Assembly: GCA_031284445.1 (NCBI GenBank)
Contig: JAISZW010000033.1
Location: forward strand, 1 to 7,311
Length of the DNA: 7,311 nucleotides
Source: Candidatus Methanovirga basalitermitum
Lineage (GTDB): Archaea; Methanobacteriota; Methanobacteria; Methanobacteriales; Methanobacteriaceae
Direction: 5' to 3'
This document shows positions 1-6,012 of the stretch, one piece after another. Within the stretch, counting starts at the first letter, position 1, and each line of letters starts with the position of its first letter. The position numbers and the translations under genes are program-made. The notes beneath the pieces are model-generated. The model had not been told where the DNA came from. It made no database searches and was given only the letters and a program-made list of their open reading frames with translations.

Positions 1-14
1 ATTTTTGTAATTAT

Positions 15-189
15 GAAAATCGAAGATTTTCAGTAATTAAAGGATTATTGGAGTATTTAGCTCTCTTTGGGAAATGAAGTAATATAAGGAAAAACTCCAC
101 AATTTTTTACAGGCTCTTCTCTCATTGTTTTCATATCTATGAAAATATCAAATCTTTAATACTGCAATTACTGAAAATCTTCGATTTTT
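15..189. repeat. 23-bp inverted repeat built from short hairpins
   Basis: Positions 16-38 and 166-188 are exact reverse complements over 23 bp, separated by 127 bp. Each arm is itself a hairpin of the form GAAAATC-3 nt-GATTTTC (15-31), with a near-identical form at 173-189. The same AAAATC-NNN-GATTTT hairpin occurs five times in the element at 5745-5859, so both places probably carry a dispersed repeat family. The function is unknown. The arms could be ends or internal repeats of a mobile element, part of which may lie outside the window. Confidence 0.7.
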
Positions 190-343
190 GGTAATCAAGA
201 TGCATTCTATCTTTTTCAACTATTACTGGATCAAAATCGTTAAATATAAATGGTTGTAAAGACAAACTACTTATATATGTGGGTTTTATGGTTATCATGC
301 TTATATTTATTGTCTCACACCTATTTAAAGATTTGCATTGGTT
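57..343 (-). pseudogene. Possible decayed coding remnant, family not recognised
   Basis: On the minus strand the frame is open from 343 to a stop at 137-139. Its only ATG (296-298) would give 53 residues including LQPFIFNDFDPVIVEKDR. A second frame continues the same direction from about 150 to a stop at 57-59 and includes DMKTMREEPVKNCGVFPY. The two pieces join by one frameshift and read like protein rather than random AT-rich sequence, so this may be a broken gene, perhaps a transposase end. The segment encoding VKNCGVF resembles a piece of the repeat element at 5700-5723. No family is recognised and chance open frames are possible. Confidence 0.2.
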
Positions 344-766
344 TTAAACATTATTCTAAATTAGTACAAATGTTATTGCAAAATCCACAAAATTTTTCCT
401 CTATCATGTTGATTTTTTACAGTATCAATAATTTCAACAAAAACACATTATAAACATTTAAAAATAAAAAATATTTTAAATTAAATATTAATAAGATAAA
501 TAATATTTATACAACTCATATTATTTAAATTTAACTATTTTAAAACTTTAAAAAGAATGATAAAATAAAAATAATAAAGAAAAAAGAAAACAAAGAAATA
601 AAAGGAAAAATTCCTTAAGTTGACATAGTTGATTAAAAATAGTAATATTTATATATGATGAACTACATATTCATAGTATACATATAATTAGTATTCAATG
701 AACTATTAGTCTTATTGATGATGTGAAAATCTCACTTTTTCTTATTATTTTCATGTTTAGAATTAA
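344..766. other. AT-rich intergenic region without a convincing gene
   Basis: No credible gene is seen. The + strand open frame from 250 to 453 lacks a ribosome binding site and has a low-complexity, hydrophobic, Tyr/Leu-rich translation. Positions 545-612 are almost all A and G on the + strand. At 602-616 there is a hairpin AAGGAA-AAA-TTCCTT, and on the minus strand it is followed by a T-rich tract, which has the shape of a minus-strand terminator, although no minus-strand gene is seen to feed it. The direct repeat ATGAACTA occurs at 657-664 and 698-705. A possible TATA box is listed separately. Confidence 0.5.
648..655 (+). promoter_or_regulatory. Candidate archaeal TATA box
   Basis: TTTATATA at 648-655 matches the archaeal TATA consensus and would place a transcription start near 675-680, upstream of the broken frame at 767-948 and the radical SAM gene. 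In such AT-rich DNA similar strings occur by chance, and no separate BRE can be argued. Confidence 0.25.
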
Positions 767-948
767 GTATATATTGAAGAGTATTTAGAAGATAATAAAT
801 ATTTTGATACTTTTTTAAGAGGTGATAGAATAAGCGATAATTATTTATTAGTTAATCATTGTTTATTTTTTGCTTTAATGTTTGGGTGTCAGAACAACTG
901 TCTTCTTGTCATGCATTAAATCAAAAAATAGGAGAATTGGATAATTGA
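767..948 (+). pseudogene. Broken short frame with CxxxC(xx)C motif (radical SAM-like fragment)
   Basis: The frame from 767 is open after a TAA at 764-766 and translates to a segment ending NHCLFFALMFGCQNNCL before it runs to a stop at 914-916. A single-base shift near 897-905 restores a third cysteine (C-QNN-C-xx-CH) and a tail HALNQKIGELDN. That tail stops at TGA 946-948, overlapping the TTG start of the next gene by 4 nt (TTGA). The hydrophobic run before CxxxCxxC resembles the N-terminal strand and cluster loop of radical SAM proteins, including the neighbour's FFNYCSLGCVTC. There is no ATG, GTG or TTG upstream in frame except ATG 878, so the start also looks lost. It could be a relic of a duplicated or truncated radical SAM gene, or a genuine short cysteine peptide hit by one indel. 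Confidence 0.35.
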
Positions 949-1586
949 ATTTTAATTATTTTGATAAATTATATATTAATTCACATGTAAAAGAATTAGC
1001 TAAAGTTAATAATAGTGGAGGAGATTATATAGATAATGTTTATATGTGGCACACATCACTTATAGATGACCCCCCATACATTAGCTTAGCTATATTCTTT
1101 AACTATTGTTCACTTGGTTGTGTAACATGTTGTAATCGTTTATTATTATCTGGAAGCGGTGGTTGTACTCCGTTTCATTTAAGTGATATTGATAATCATA
1201 AAGACCAGATCGATAGTATAACAATCGTAGGAGGAGAACCATTTGCTCAGGATTTAACTAACATTCGTAATATTTTACAACATACTAAAGATCTTGGTTT
1301 AAGGACTAACGCTCTTACAAATGGTTTACATCTTTGGGAGCCTGAAGTACGTAAATTGTGGCCATTAATCGATCATATCAACCTTCATGTGACAGAAGAA
1401 TTTTTGGCACTTGGTTTATATGATAGAGTTGATGAGTTGCCTTTTGATGTTGATTATAATGTTATTTGGCATCCTAATAATATTCCGTTTGTTTTAGATT
1501 GTATGGGTTTATTAGATGGTGATAAGTTTTTTATTAAGAAAGATTTTATGTTTGGTGGGGAAAAATATATTCCAACTAAAATTTAA
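945..1586 (+). CDS. Small radical SAM protein, NrdG/activase-like
   Basis: The 213-residue product carries the radical SAM cluster motif C55-SLG-C59-VT-C62 (with an extra C63) after a hydrophobic strand YISLAIFFNY, and the SAM-binding GGEP at 96-99. This is the compact layout of NrdG-type activating enzymes and other single-cluster radical SAM proteins. They bind a 4Fe-4S cluster and cleave S-adenosylmethionine to a 5'-deoxyadenosyl radical. There is a roughly 45-residue N-terminal lead and no SPASM domain. No glycyl-radical reductase lies beside it, so the substrate is unknown and NrdG is only the nearest family. The start is TTG at 945, with AGGAG at 930-934, 10 nt upstream. Three of five arginines use CGT, whereas the trp genes and the Pelota gene mostly use AGA. 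Together with the decayed flanks this suggests horizontal acquisition. The radical SAM call is confident; the specific role is not. Confidence 0.8.
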   Translation: MNFNYFDKLYINSHVKELAKVNNSGGDYIDNVYMWHTSLIDDPPYISLAIFFNYCSLGCVTCCNRLLLSGSGGCTPFHLSDIDNHKDQIDSITIVGGEPFAQDLTNIRNILQHTKDLGLRTNALTNGLHLWEPEVRKLWPLIDHINLHVTEEFLALGLYDRVDELPFDVDYNVIWHPNNIPFVLDCMGLLDGDKFFIKKDFMFGGEKYIPTKI

Positions 1587-1613
1587 TTTTTATTTTCTTA
1601 TTTTTTTATTTTT
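1587..1613 (+). terminator. Oligo-T terminator after the radical SAM gene
   Basis: Directly after the TAA stop the + strand is almost pure T, with runs of 5, 4, 7 and 5 T broken by single A or C bases. This fits factor-independent archaeal termination at T-rich tracts and needs no hairpin. Confidence 0.6.
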
Positions 1614-2077
1614 AGCTATTAATATGAATAGGATTCCTTTTTGGTGATGACCCTTTAACTACTGATGTTTTCGTGTATATGGGATGGGAATGTTAATAGT
1701 TCTTTTAAAGACAATGCATGGTTAGTTCCTTGCAGACATCATTGGTGTCATTTTATCATATTTTTTCCAGACTTTACCTTTTATGATTAAAATTAAGTTT
1801 TTTAAGAAGGATGTAGTAAGTGAAACTATGTGTCACTATTTGGGAAATTAGATGATATTGTAACCATTCGTCTTCTTTTAGAGAAAGATATTGTTCTTCT
1901 TGTTTTCTCTTTTGTATCTAATCAAATAATGACTTTTTGTGATACATTCTAAATCGTTAGCAAATAAAGACAGGTTATTATCTGGATTCTATCTTTAAAG
2001 AATTAATTTCTCTTTTTTTAATACTTTAATTTTATCATATATTTCATCAGTTATTAAACTTTTTAATGATTTTGTAG
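1614..2077. other. Gene-free region with decayed coding sequence
   Basis: No intact gene is supported. On the + strand several short protein-like stretches lie in shifting frames: LFGDDPLTTDVFVYMGWE (about 1640-1693), an ATG frame at 1665-1790 of 41 residues containing PCRHHWCHF, and SLFGKLDDIVTIRLLLEKD near 1840-1895. The frame changes and in-frame stops suggest one or more degraded genes of unrecognised family. On the minus strand, a 35-codon frame without a start codon runs from the end of trpA to 1995 (DIATKSLKSLITDEIYDKIK). No T-run in the minus-strand sense is evident after trpA, so the trp operon terminator is not identified. Confidence 0.4.
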
Positions 2078-2851
2078 CTATATCCTTGTTGCATTTTTCA
2101 TCTCAGCCACATATTCTTGGATATGTTGTTTTGAATCAACACCATGTTCTTCAATTATTTTAACTACAGCACTACCAACAATAACTCCATCAGCTATTTT
2201 AGCTATTTTTTTAGATTGCTCAGGAGTGTTTATTCCAAATCCTACGGCTATAGGAACATTAGTAACACTTTTTATTTCATAGATGATTTCGTTTAGGTCA
2301 GTTTTAATTTCATTTCTAACACCAGTCACACCCATTGATGAAACAAGATATATAAAGCCAGTAGCATCTTTAGCTATCATTCTTATCCTATCTTTCGAAG
2401 TCGGAGCTATTAAAGAGATTATATCGACATTGTAATTTTTTGCATTTTCTGAAATCTCATCTTTTTCTTCATAAGGCAAGTCAGGGATTATTATTCCATT
2501 AACTCCAACATCATAACATCTTCTAAAGAATTTCTCATATCCATAGAAGAAAACTGGATTTATGTAGGTAAGAAAAACTAAGGGAATATTTGATTCTTTT
2601 CTTAGATCTTCCACTATATCAAATATATCATCGGTATTAATATTGTTGGATAATGCTCTTATGTTTGCATTTTGAATAACTGGTCCTTCAGCTATTGGAT
2701 CTGAGAAGGGTATTCCTATCTCTATTATGTCTGCTCCAGCATCCTCCATTGATATAATGTATTCTACAGTTTTTTCTTTTGAAGGATCTCCTCCTGTTAA
2801 AAAGCTTATAAATACTTTTTCATCTTTAAAAGCTTCTGTAATTTTACTCAA
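2078..2851 (-). CDS. trpA: Tryptophan synthase alpha subunit
   Basis: Cleaves indole-3-glycerol phosphate to indole and glyceraldehyde 3-phosphate; indole passes to TrpB in the cytoplasmic alpha2-beta2 complex. At 257 residues it is full length for this TIM-barrel family. Visible landmarks are the catalytic Glu at E44 in IEIGIPFSDP, the loop-6 segment SSMGVTGVRNE (171-181), and the phosphate-binding GFG (204-206) and VGS (225-227). The second catalytic carboxylate, Asp60 in the E. coli enzyme, is Glu here (E55 in IAEGPVIQ), a conservative change that I believe occurs elsewhere in the family. The start is TTG at 2849-2851, with GGGGAG 6 nt upstream inside the preceding reading frame. It is the last gene of the operon and abuts the 19-codon mini-ORF created by the junction duplication. 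The protein contains no tryptophan. Confidence 0.96.
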   Translation of the reverse strand: MSKITEAFKDEKVFISFLTGGDPSKEKTVEYIISMEDAGADIIEIGIPFSDPIAEGPVIQNANIRALSNNINTDDIFDIVEDLRKESNIPLVFLTYINPVFFYGYEKFFRRCYDVGVNGIIIPDLPYEEKDEISENAKNYNVDIISLIAPTSKDRIRMIAKDATGFIYLVSSMGVTGVRNEIKTDLNEIIYEIKSVTNVPIAVGFGINTPEQSKKIAKIADGVIVGSAVVKIIEEHGVDSKQHIQEYVAEMKNATRI

Positions 2852-2948
2852 TTAAATCTCCCCATTTTTAGCTATTTTATAGTTTTTAGAAGCCTCTGTA
2901 ATTTTACTCAATTAAATCTCCCCATTTTTAGCTATTTTATAGTTTTTA
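2829..2948. repeat. 60-bp tandem duplication of the trpB/trpA junction
   Basis: Positions 2830-2888 and 2890-2948 are identical except for one base (T at 2834, C at 2894), giving two head-to-tail copies with a 60-bp period. Each copy holds the trpB C-terminal codons, the GGGGAG ribosome binding site, the TAA stop, the TTG start and the first trpA codons. The one internal difference is synonymous (GAA/GAG, Glu6 of the trpA reading). The junction lies at a short TTAAA-like similarity between early trpA and late trpB, suggesting a microhomology event. Because 60 is a multiple of 3 the frame is kept through both copies. Confidence 0.95.
2852..2911 (-). CDS. 19-residue chimeric mini-ORF between trpB and trpA
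   Basis: The junction duplication leaves a complete reading frame with TTG start (2909-2911) and TAA stop (2852-2854), encoding MSKITEASKNYKIAKNGEI. Its first seven residues copy the TrpA N-terminus and the last thirteen copy the TrpB C-terminus. It has the same GGGGAG signal as trpA. It starts on the base after the trpF/trpB stop and ends on the base before the trpA start, so three frames abut with no gap. Translation is plausible because its start context is a copy of that of trpA. The peptide probably has no function of its own, and its effect would be on coupling of TrpB to TrpA synthesis. Whether it is translated is an inference. Confidence 0.5.
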   Translation of the reverse strand: MSKITEASKNYKIAKNGEI

Positions 2949-4741
2949 ATTGATTCAACATCTTTGTCTCCCCTTCCAGAAAGGCAGACTACAATAATAT
3001 CATCTTTTTTCATTTTTTTTGCTATTTTTATAGATTGAGCTATAGCATGAGCACTTTCAATGGCACAAATAATGCCTTCTTTTCTTGCTAAATATTCAAA
3101 TGCTTTAACAGCTTCTTCATCAGTAATAGGCACATATTCTGCTCTTTTTATATCATTGAGATATGCATGTTCAGGTCCAACTCCAGGATAATCTAAACCT
3201 GCTGAAATTGAATATACTGGTGCAATTTGACCATAATCACCTTGACAGAAGTAAGACTTCATTCCATGAAAAATTCCAACTTTGCCTTTTGTAATAGAGG
3301 CAGCATGATACTTGCTATCAACACCCATTCCTCCAGCTTCACATCCAACTAATCTGACTTTTTCATCAGAAATGAAATTATAAAAAGATCCAATGGAGTT
3401 ACTACCACCACCAACACAAGCAATAACTACTGAAGGAAGTTTATCCTCTATTTCAAAAAGTTGTTCCTTTATTTCTTCACTAATTATACTTTGAAAGTCA
3501 CGAACAATCATTGGAAATGGGTGAGGTCCCATTACAGAGCCTAAAACATAGTGGGTGTCATTAACTCTTTTTGACCATTCTCTCATTGTTTCATTAACCG
3601 CATCCTTCAAGGTCCTTGTTCCACTACACACAATATTTACTTTAGCTCCTAATAACTCCATCCGATAAACATTAAGTGTTTGACGTTTAATATCTTCTTC
3701 ACCCATGAAAATTTCACATTCCATGTTTAGTAAAGCAGCTGCTGTTGCTGTAGCTACGCCATGTTGACCTGCACCTGTTTCAGCTATTATTCTACTTTTA
3801 CCCATCTTTTTAGCCAATAGAATCTGACCAAGAACATTATTAATTTTGTGAGAGCCTGTATGATTAAGATCTTCTCTTTTTAAATATATTTTAGCCCCAC
3901 CTAAGTCTTTAGTCATGTTTTCTGCAAAATATAAAAGAGATGGGCGACCAGCATATTTATCAAGTAAGAATTGCAGCTCTTTTTTAAATTCAGAATCGTT
4001 TTTATAAAAATTATATTGTTCTTCTAAATTTAAAAGCTCATTCATCAATGTTTCAGGAATATATTGTCCACCGTATATTCCATATCTTCCATTGTTTGTC
4101 TGATTTAGCTTACCCACATTATTCACCTCATTTAACTTCTTCATTATTTTAGCTATCTTTTTAGAACTTTTAAAACCATTTTCTTCTGCTCTGGAACTTA
4201 AATCTACAGCAAAAGGCTTAAACTTTACTGCTTTTTTGATATTTTCACTACCTATTCCTCCAGCTAAAAAAAATGGTTTTTTGATATTTCCTATTGTTTT
4301 CCAATCAAAAGCTTCACCTGATCCTTTTCCATTATCTAATAATATATAATCAACATTAGAATTTTCCCATTTTTTAATATCCTCTTCATTACTTTCATCT
4401 TTATTTTTCATTTTAATTGCTTTGATAATCTTAACATTATTATTAAATTCTTTCAGTTTGTCTACAAATTCTTCATCCTCATCACCATGAAGTTGTACAA
4501 TATCAACAATATCATTTTCTATAAGATAAAAAATATCTTCAATATGATGGTCTATGAAAACCCCAACAGCTAAAATATCTTCATCCAAATCATCTTTAAA
4601 TTTTTTAGCATCCTCAAAGCTGATTTTTCTTTTGCTCTCTGCAAATACAAACCCCACATAGTCAGGATGATATTTATTAACAAGTTCTATATCTTCATCT
4701 CTTTTTAATCCGCAGATCTTGATTTTAATGTCTTCTTTCAT
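2912..4741 (-). CDS. trpF/trpB: TrpF-TrpB fusion: phosphoribosylanthranilate isomerase plus tryptophan synthase beta
   Basis: One 609-codon frame joins two trp enzymes. Residues 1-205 are TrpF, a TIM barrel that isomerises N-(5'-phosphoribosyl)anthranilate to CdRP. Its general acid/base pair is visible as C10 (KICGLK) and D136 (LLDNGKGSG), with phosphate-binding AGGIG (160-164) and DLSSRAE (180-186). Residues about 209-609 are TrpB, the PLP enzyme that condenses indole with serine. It shows the PLP lysine K299 in HTGSHKIN, catalytic E321 in ETGAGQHG, the PLP-phosphate loop GGGSNSIG (444-451), D517 in GLDYPGVGPEH, and LSGRGDKD (587-594). Both parts look complete, and the linker is only about 10 residues. 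The ATG start is 25 nt after the trpC stop and has a weak ribosome binding site. An internal GTG with a strong site at residue 209 may yield free TrpB. Only three tryptophans occur in the product. Fusion by loss of the trpF stop is the simplest explanation; a single-base sequencing error is the alternative. Confidence 0.93.
   Translation of the reverse strand: MKEDIKIKICGLKRDEDIELVNKYHPDYVGFVFAESKRKISFEDAKKFKDDLDEDILAVGVFIDHHIEDIFYLIENDIVDIVQLHGDEDEEFVDKLKEFNNNVKIIKAIKMKNKDESNEEDIKKWENSNVDYILLDNGKGSGEAFDWKTIGNIKKPFFLAGGIGSENIKKAVKFKPFAVDLSSRAEENGFKSSKKIAKIMKKLNEVNNVGKLNQTNNGRYGIYGGQYIPETLMNELLNLEEQYNFYKNDSEFKKELQFLLDKYAGRPSLLYFAENMTKDLGGAKIYLKREDLNHTGSHKINNVLGQILLAKKMGKSRIIAETGAGQHGVATATAAALLNMECEIFMGEEDIKRQTLNVYRMELLGAKVNIVCSGTRTLKDAVNETMREWSKRVNDTHYVLGSVMGPHPFPMIVRDFQSIISEEIKEQLFEIEDKLPSVVIACVGGGSNSIGSFYNFISDEKVRLVGCEAGGMGVDSKYHAASITKGKVGIFHGMKSYFCQGDYGQIAPVYSISAGLDYPGVGPEHAYLNDIKRAEYVPITDEEAVKAFEYLARKEGIICAIESAHAIAQSIKIAKKMKKDDIIVVCLSGRGDKDVESIKNYKIAKNGEI
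4115..4129 (-). promoter_or_regulatory. Internal ribosome binding site and GTG start for TrpB
   Basis: On the minus strand GAGGTGA (4123-4129) matches the archaeal Shine-Dalgarno consensus over seven bases. It is followed after 5 nt (ATAAT) by GTG (4115-4117), which is codon 209 of the trpF/trpB frame. Initiation there would give a 401-residue TrpB beginning MGKLNQTNNGRYGIYGGQY, the normal length and N-terminus of the family. The site is stronger than the one visible before trpF. It looks like the ancestral trpB start, so both a fused protein and free TrpB could be produced. This is inferred from the signal only. Confidence 0.7.
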
Positions 4742-4766
4742 TATCTCGTACTCAAAACAATATAAT

Positions 4767-5555
4767 CTATATTAGAGATTTTAAATTTTCAATAGCTATT
4801 TTTTTATCTTTACTTTTCATAAGAGACTCTCCAATTAAAACAGCATCAACATTATTATCATTAAGAATTTTTACATCTTCAGGAGTAGATATTCCACTTT
4901 CAGAGACAAGTATAATCTTTTCTCTCATCTTTTTTGGAATATGTTTTTCTAAATTTATAGTATTTTTAATATCTACTGTGAAATCTTTAAGATATCTATT
5001 GTTGATACCGATTATCTTCGCTCCAGCATCAATAGCTATTTTAATATCATTTAATCTGTGAGTTTCAACCAATGGAGAGATATTCAGGTTATAAGAAAGT
5101 TCTATATAATTTTTCAGTTGATTAAGATTTAATATAGAGCTTATTAAAAGTATGGCGGAGGCACCTAACAATTTAGATTCGTATATCATGTACTCATCAA
5201 TTATGAAGTCTTTTCTAAGAACTGGAAGGTTTACCTTCTCTACAACACTAGAAAGATAGGTATCACTACCTTTAAAGAACTTTGGTTCAGTTAAAACTGA
5301 AATAGCTGATGCTCCTGCACTTTCATATTCTTTGGCTATTTTTACAGGATCAAAATCTCTACAAATAATTCCTTTGGATGGTGAAGCCTTTTTAACTTCA
5401 CAAATAAAGGATATATCATATTTTCTTAGATTTTCTTCAAATAAGTTATCTTCAATTTTATTATCTATTCTATTTTTTAAATCTTCAAGTGACAGATTAT
5501 TTTTTTTATTTTCTAATATTTTTTTGCTATGCTTTAAAATTTCATCTAAAATCAT
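4767..5555 (-). CDS. trpC: Indole-3-glycerol phosphate synthase
   Basis: Closes CdRP to indole-3-glycerol phosphate with loss of CO2 and water, feeding TrpA. From the chosen ATG (5553-5555) the product is 262 residues, normal for the single-domain TIM-barrel enzyme. In that numbering the catalytic signature is complete: E53 and K55 in CEVKKASPSKG, K115 in VLRKDF, E164 in LVETH, N185 in GINNRYL, and E219-S220 in VSESGIS. GINNRYL has Tyr where Asp is usual. An in-frame TTG at 5565-5567 would add four residues (MVFF) but has no ribosome binding site. The ATG has none either, so a leaderless or short-leader transcript is likely. It is the first gene of the operon, is divergent from the Pelota gene, and is followed by trpF/trpB after 25 nt. 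The protein contains no tryptophan. Confidence 0.96.
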   Translation of the reverse strand: MILDEILKHSKKILENKKNNLSLEDLKNRIDNKIEDNLFEENLRKYDISFICEVKKASPSKGIICRDFDPVKIAKEYESAGASAISVLTEPKFFKGSDTYLSSVVEKVNLPVLRKDFIIDEYMIYESKLLGASAILLISSILNLNQLKNYIELSYNLNISPLVETHRLNDIKIAIDAGAKIIGINNRYLKDFTVDIKNTINLEKHIPKKMREKIILVSESGISTPEDVKILNDNNVDAVLIGESLMKSKDKKIAIENLKSLI

Positions 5556-5568
5556 GAAAAAAACCAAT

Positions 5569-5606
5569 TATAATAAATTTGATAATGTTTTTTAAAAAAT
5601 AAATAT
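5569..5606 (-). promoter_or_regulatory. Candidate promoter region of the trpC-F/B-A operon
   Basis: The minus strand upstream of trpC offers two TATA-like strings: TTTATTATA (5569-5577) and ATATTTATTT (5597-5606). The distal one would place a start near 5576 with a roughly 20-nt leader; the proximal one sits only about 18 nt from the ATG, rather short. I see no TGTACA TRP box of the kind used by TrpY in Methanothermobacter anywhere between trpC and the Pelota gene. The choice is uncertain in this AT-rich sequence. Confidence 0.25.
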
Positions 5607-5672
5607 TCTTAAAATTAAATAAAATTCTAATTAATCAAGATAAATATTTTTATAATATAAGGGTATGTAAAA

Positions 5673-5899
5673 AAGTTATTTGGAAAAATTGACTGAGGGT
5701 GTAAATTTTTGTGGAGTTTTTCTAAAATTTTCAAGTTTATTTATAAAATCTCCGATTTTTTACTATTTATAAAATCTTTGATTTTATAAGTTTAAAAATC
5801 TCCGATTTTTTACTATTTATAAAATCTTTGATTTTGTAAGTTTAAAAATCTCCGATTTTTTACTATTTATAAATAAAAGTAAATTTTTCCAAATAACTT
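5673..5899. mobile_element. MITE-like element with 18-bp perfect terminal inverted repeats
   Basis: AAGTTATTTGGAAAAATT at 5673-5690 has its exact reverse complement at 5882-5899, and the match continues inward with one mismatch to 21 of 22 bases. The 227-bp interval has no gene and encloses a hairpin-rich tandem repeat. These are the traits of a miniature inverted-repeat transposable element mobilised by a transposase elsewhere. The outer flanks keep only weak similarity (GTA...AAGTT), so the true ends may lie up to 12 bp further out. I could not find a target-site duplication. A segment near 5701-5723, containing TGTGGAGTTTTTC, matches the minus strand of the left-end remnant (about 91-113), so the element may be a deletion derivative of an insertion sequence. 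A large regulatory hairpin is the alternative reading. Confidence 0.6.
5745..5873. repeat. 50-bp tandem repeat of paired hairpins, about 2.6 copies
   Basis: A 50-bp unit starts at 5745, 5795 and 5845, the last copy being partial. Copies 1 and 2 differ at a single base (A or G before TAAGTTTA). Each unit contains the small palindromes AAAATC-TCC-GATTTT and AAAATC-TTT-GATTTT, so five hairpins lie in a row at 5745, 5771, 5795, 5821 and 5845. That is close to a 25-bp rhythm. The same hairpin type with a TTC/GAA loop occurs at 15-31 and 173-189. Possible roles include protein-binding sites or transposon-internal repeats; none is shown. Confidence 0.92.
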
Positions 5900-5986
5900 G
5901 CACTTTCCTACAGTCTCATGGTAACCATAAATTTAAATAATTTAATAGTTATTAATTATAACTAACAATTTAAAATTTTTTAATAA

Positions 5987-5995
5987 CATATAAAA
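5987..5995 (+). promoter_or_regulatory. Candidate TATA box of the Pelota gene
   Basis: CATATAAAA at 5987-5995 lies about 22 nt before the ATG. A start roughly 25 bp downstream of the box would fall at or beside the ATG, giving a leaderless message. This agrees with the lack of any GGTG or GGAG ribosome binding site before 6013. Upstream, ATGGT-A-ACCAT at 5918-5928 is a short palindrome that could be an operator, but nothing else supports that. Confidence 0.4.
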
Positions 5996-6012
5996 TCGTT
6001 TTAAAAGATAAA

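Noticed and set aside
250..453. + strand open frame of 67 codons
   Set aside because: No ribosome binding site, a biased Tyr/Leu/Ile-rich translation, and an overlap with a more protein-like minus-strand remnant. Most likely a chance frame.
1995..2100. Minus-strand 35-codon frame just after trpA (DIATKSLKSLITDEIYDKIK)
   Set aside because: It looks protein-like but has no start codon, overlaps the trpA end in another frame, and TrpA is already full length. I could not tell a relic from chance.
4489..4500. TGTACA-like TRP box inside trpF
   Set aside because: The hexamer lies within conserved TrpF coding sequence, far from any promoter, so it is unlikely to be an operator.
5565..5567. TTG as the trpC start
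   Set aside because: It adds only MVFF, has no ribosome binding site, and the nearby ATG gives the usual family N-terminus.
5332..5595. + strand open frame of 87 codons antisense to trpC
   Set aside because: It lies almost wholly opposite the conserved trpC catalytic region, has no start signal, and has a Ser/Phe-rich translation typical of an antisense shadow.
5745..5873. CRISPR array
   Set aside because: The 50-bp unit repeats in full without variable spacers, and the palindromes are too short and AT-rich; no cas gene is present.
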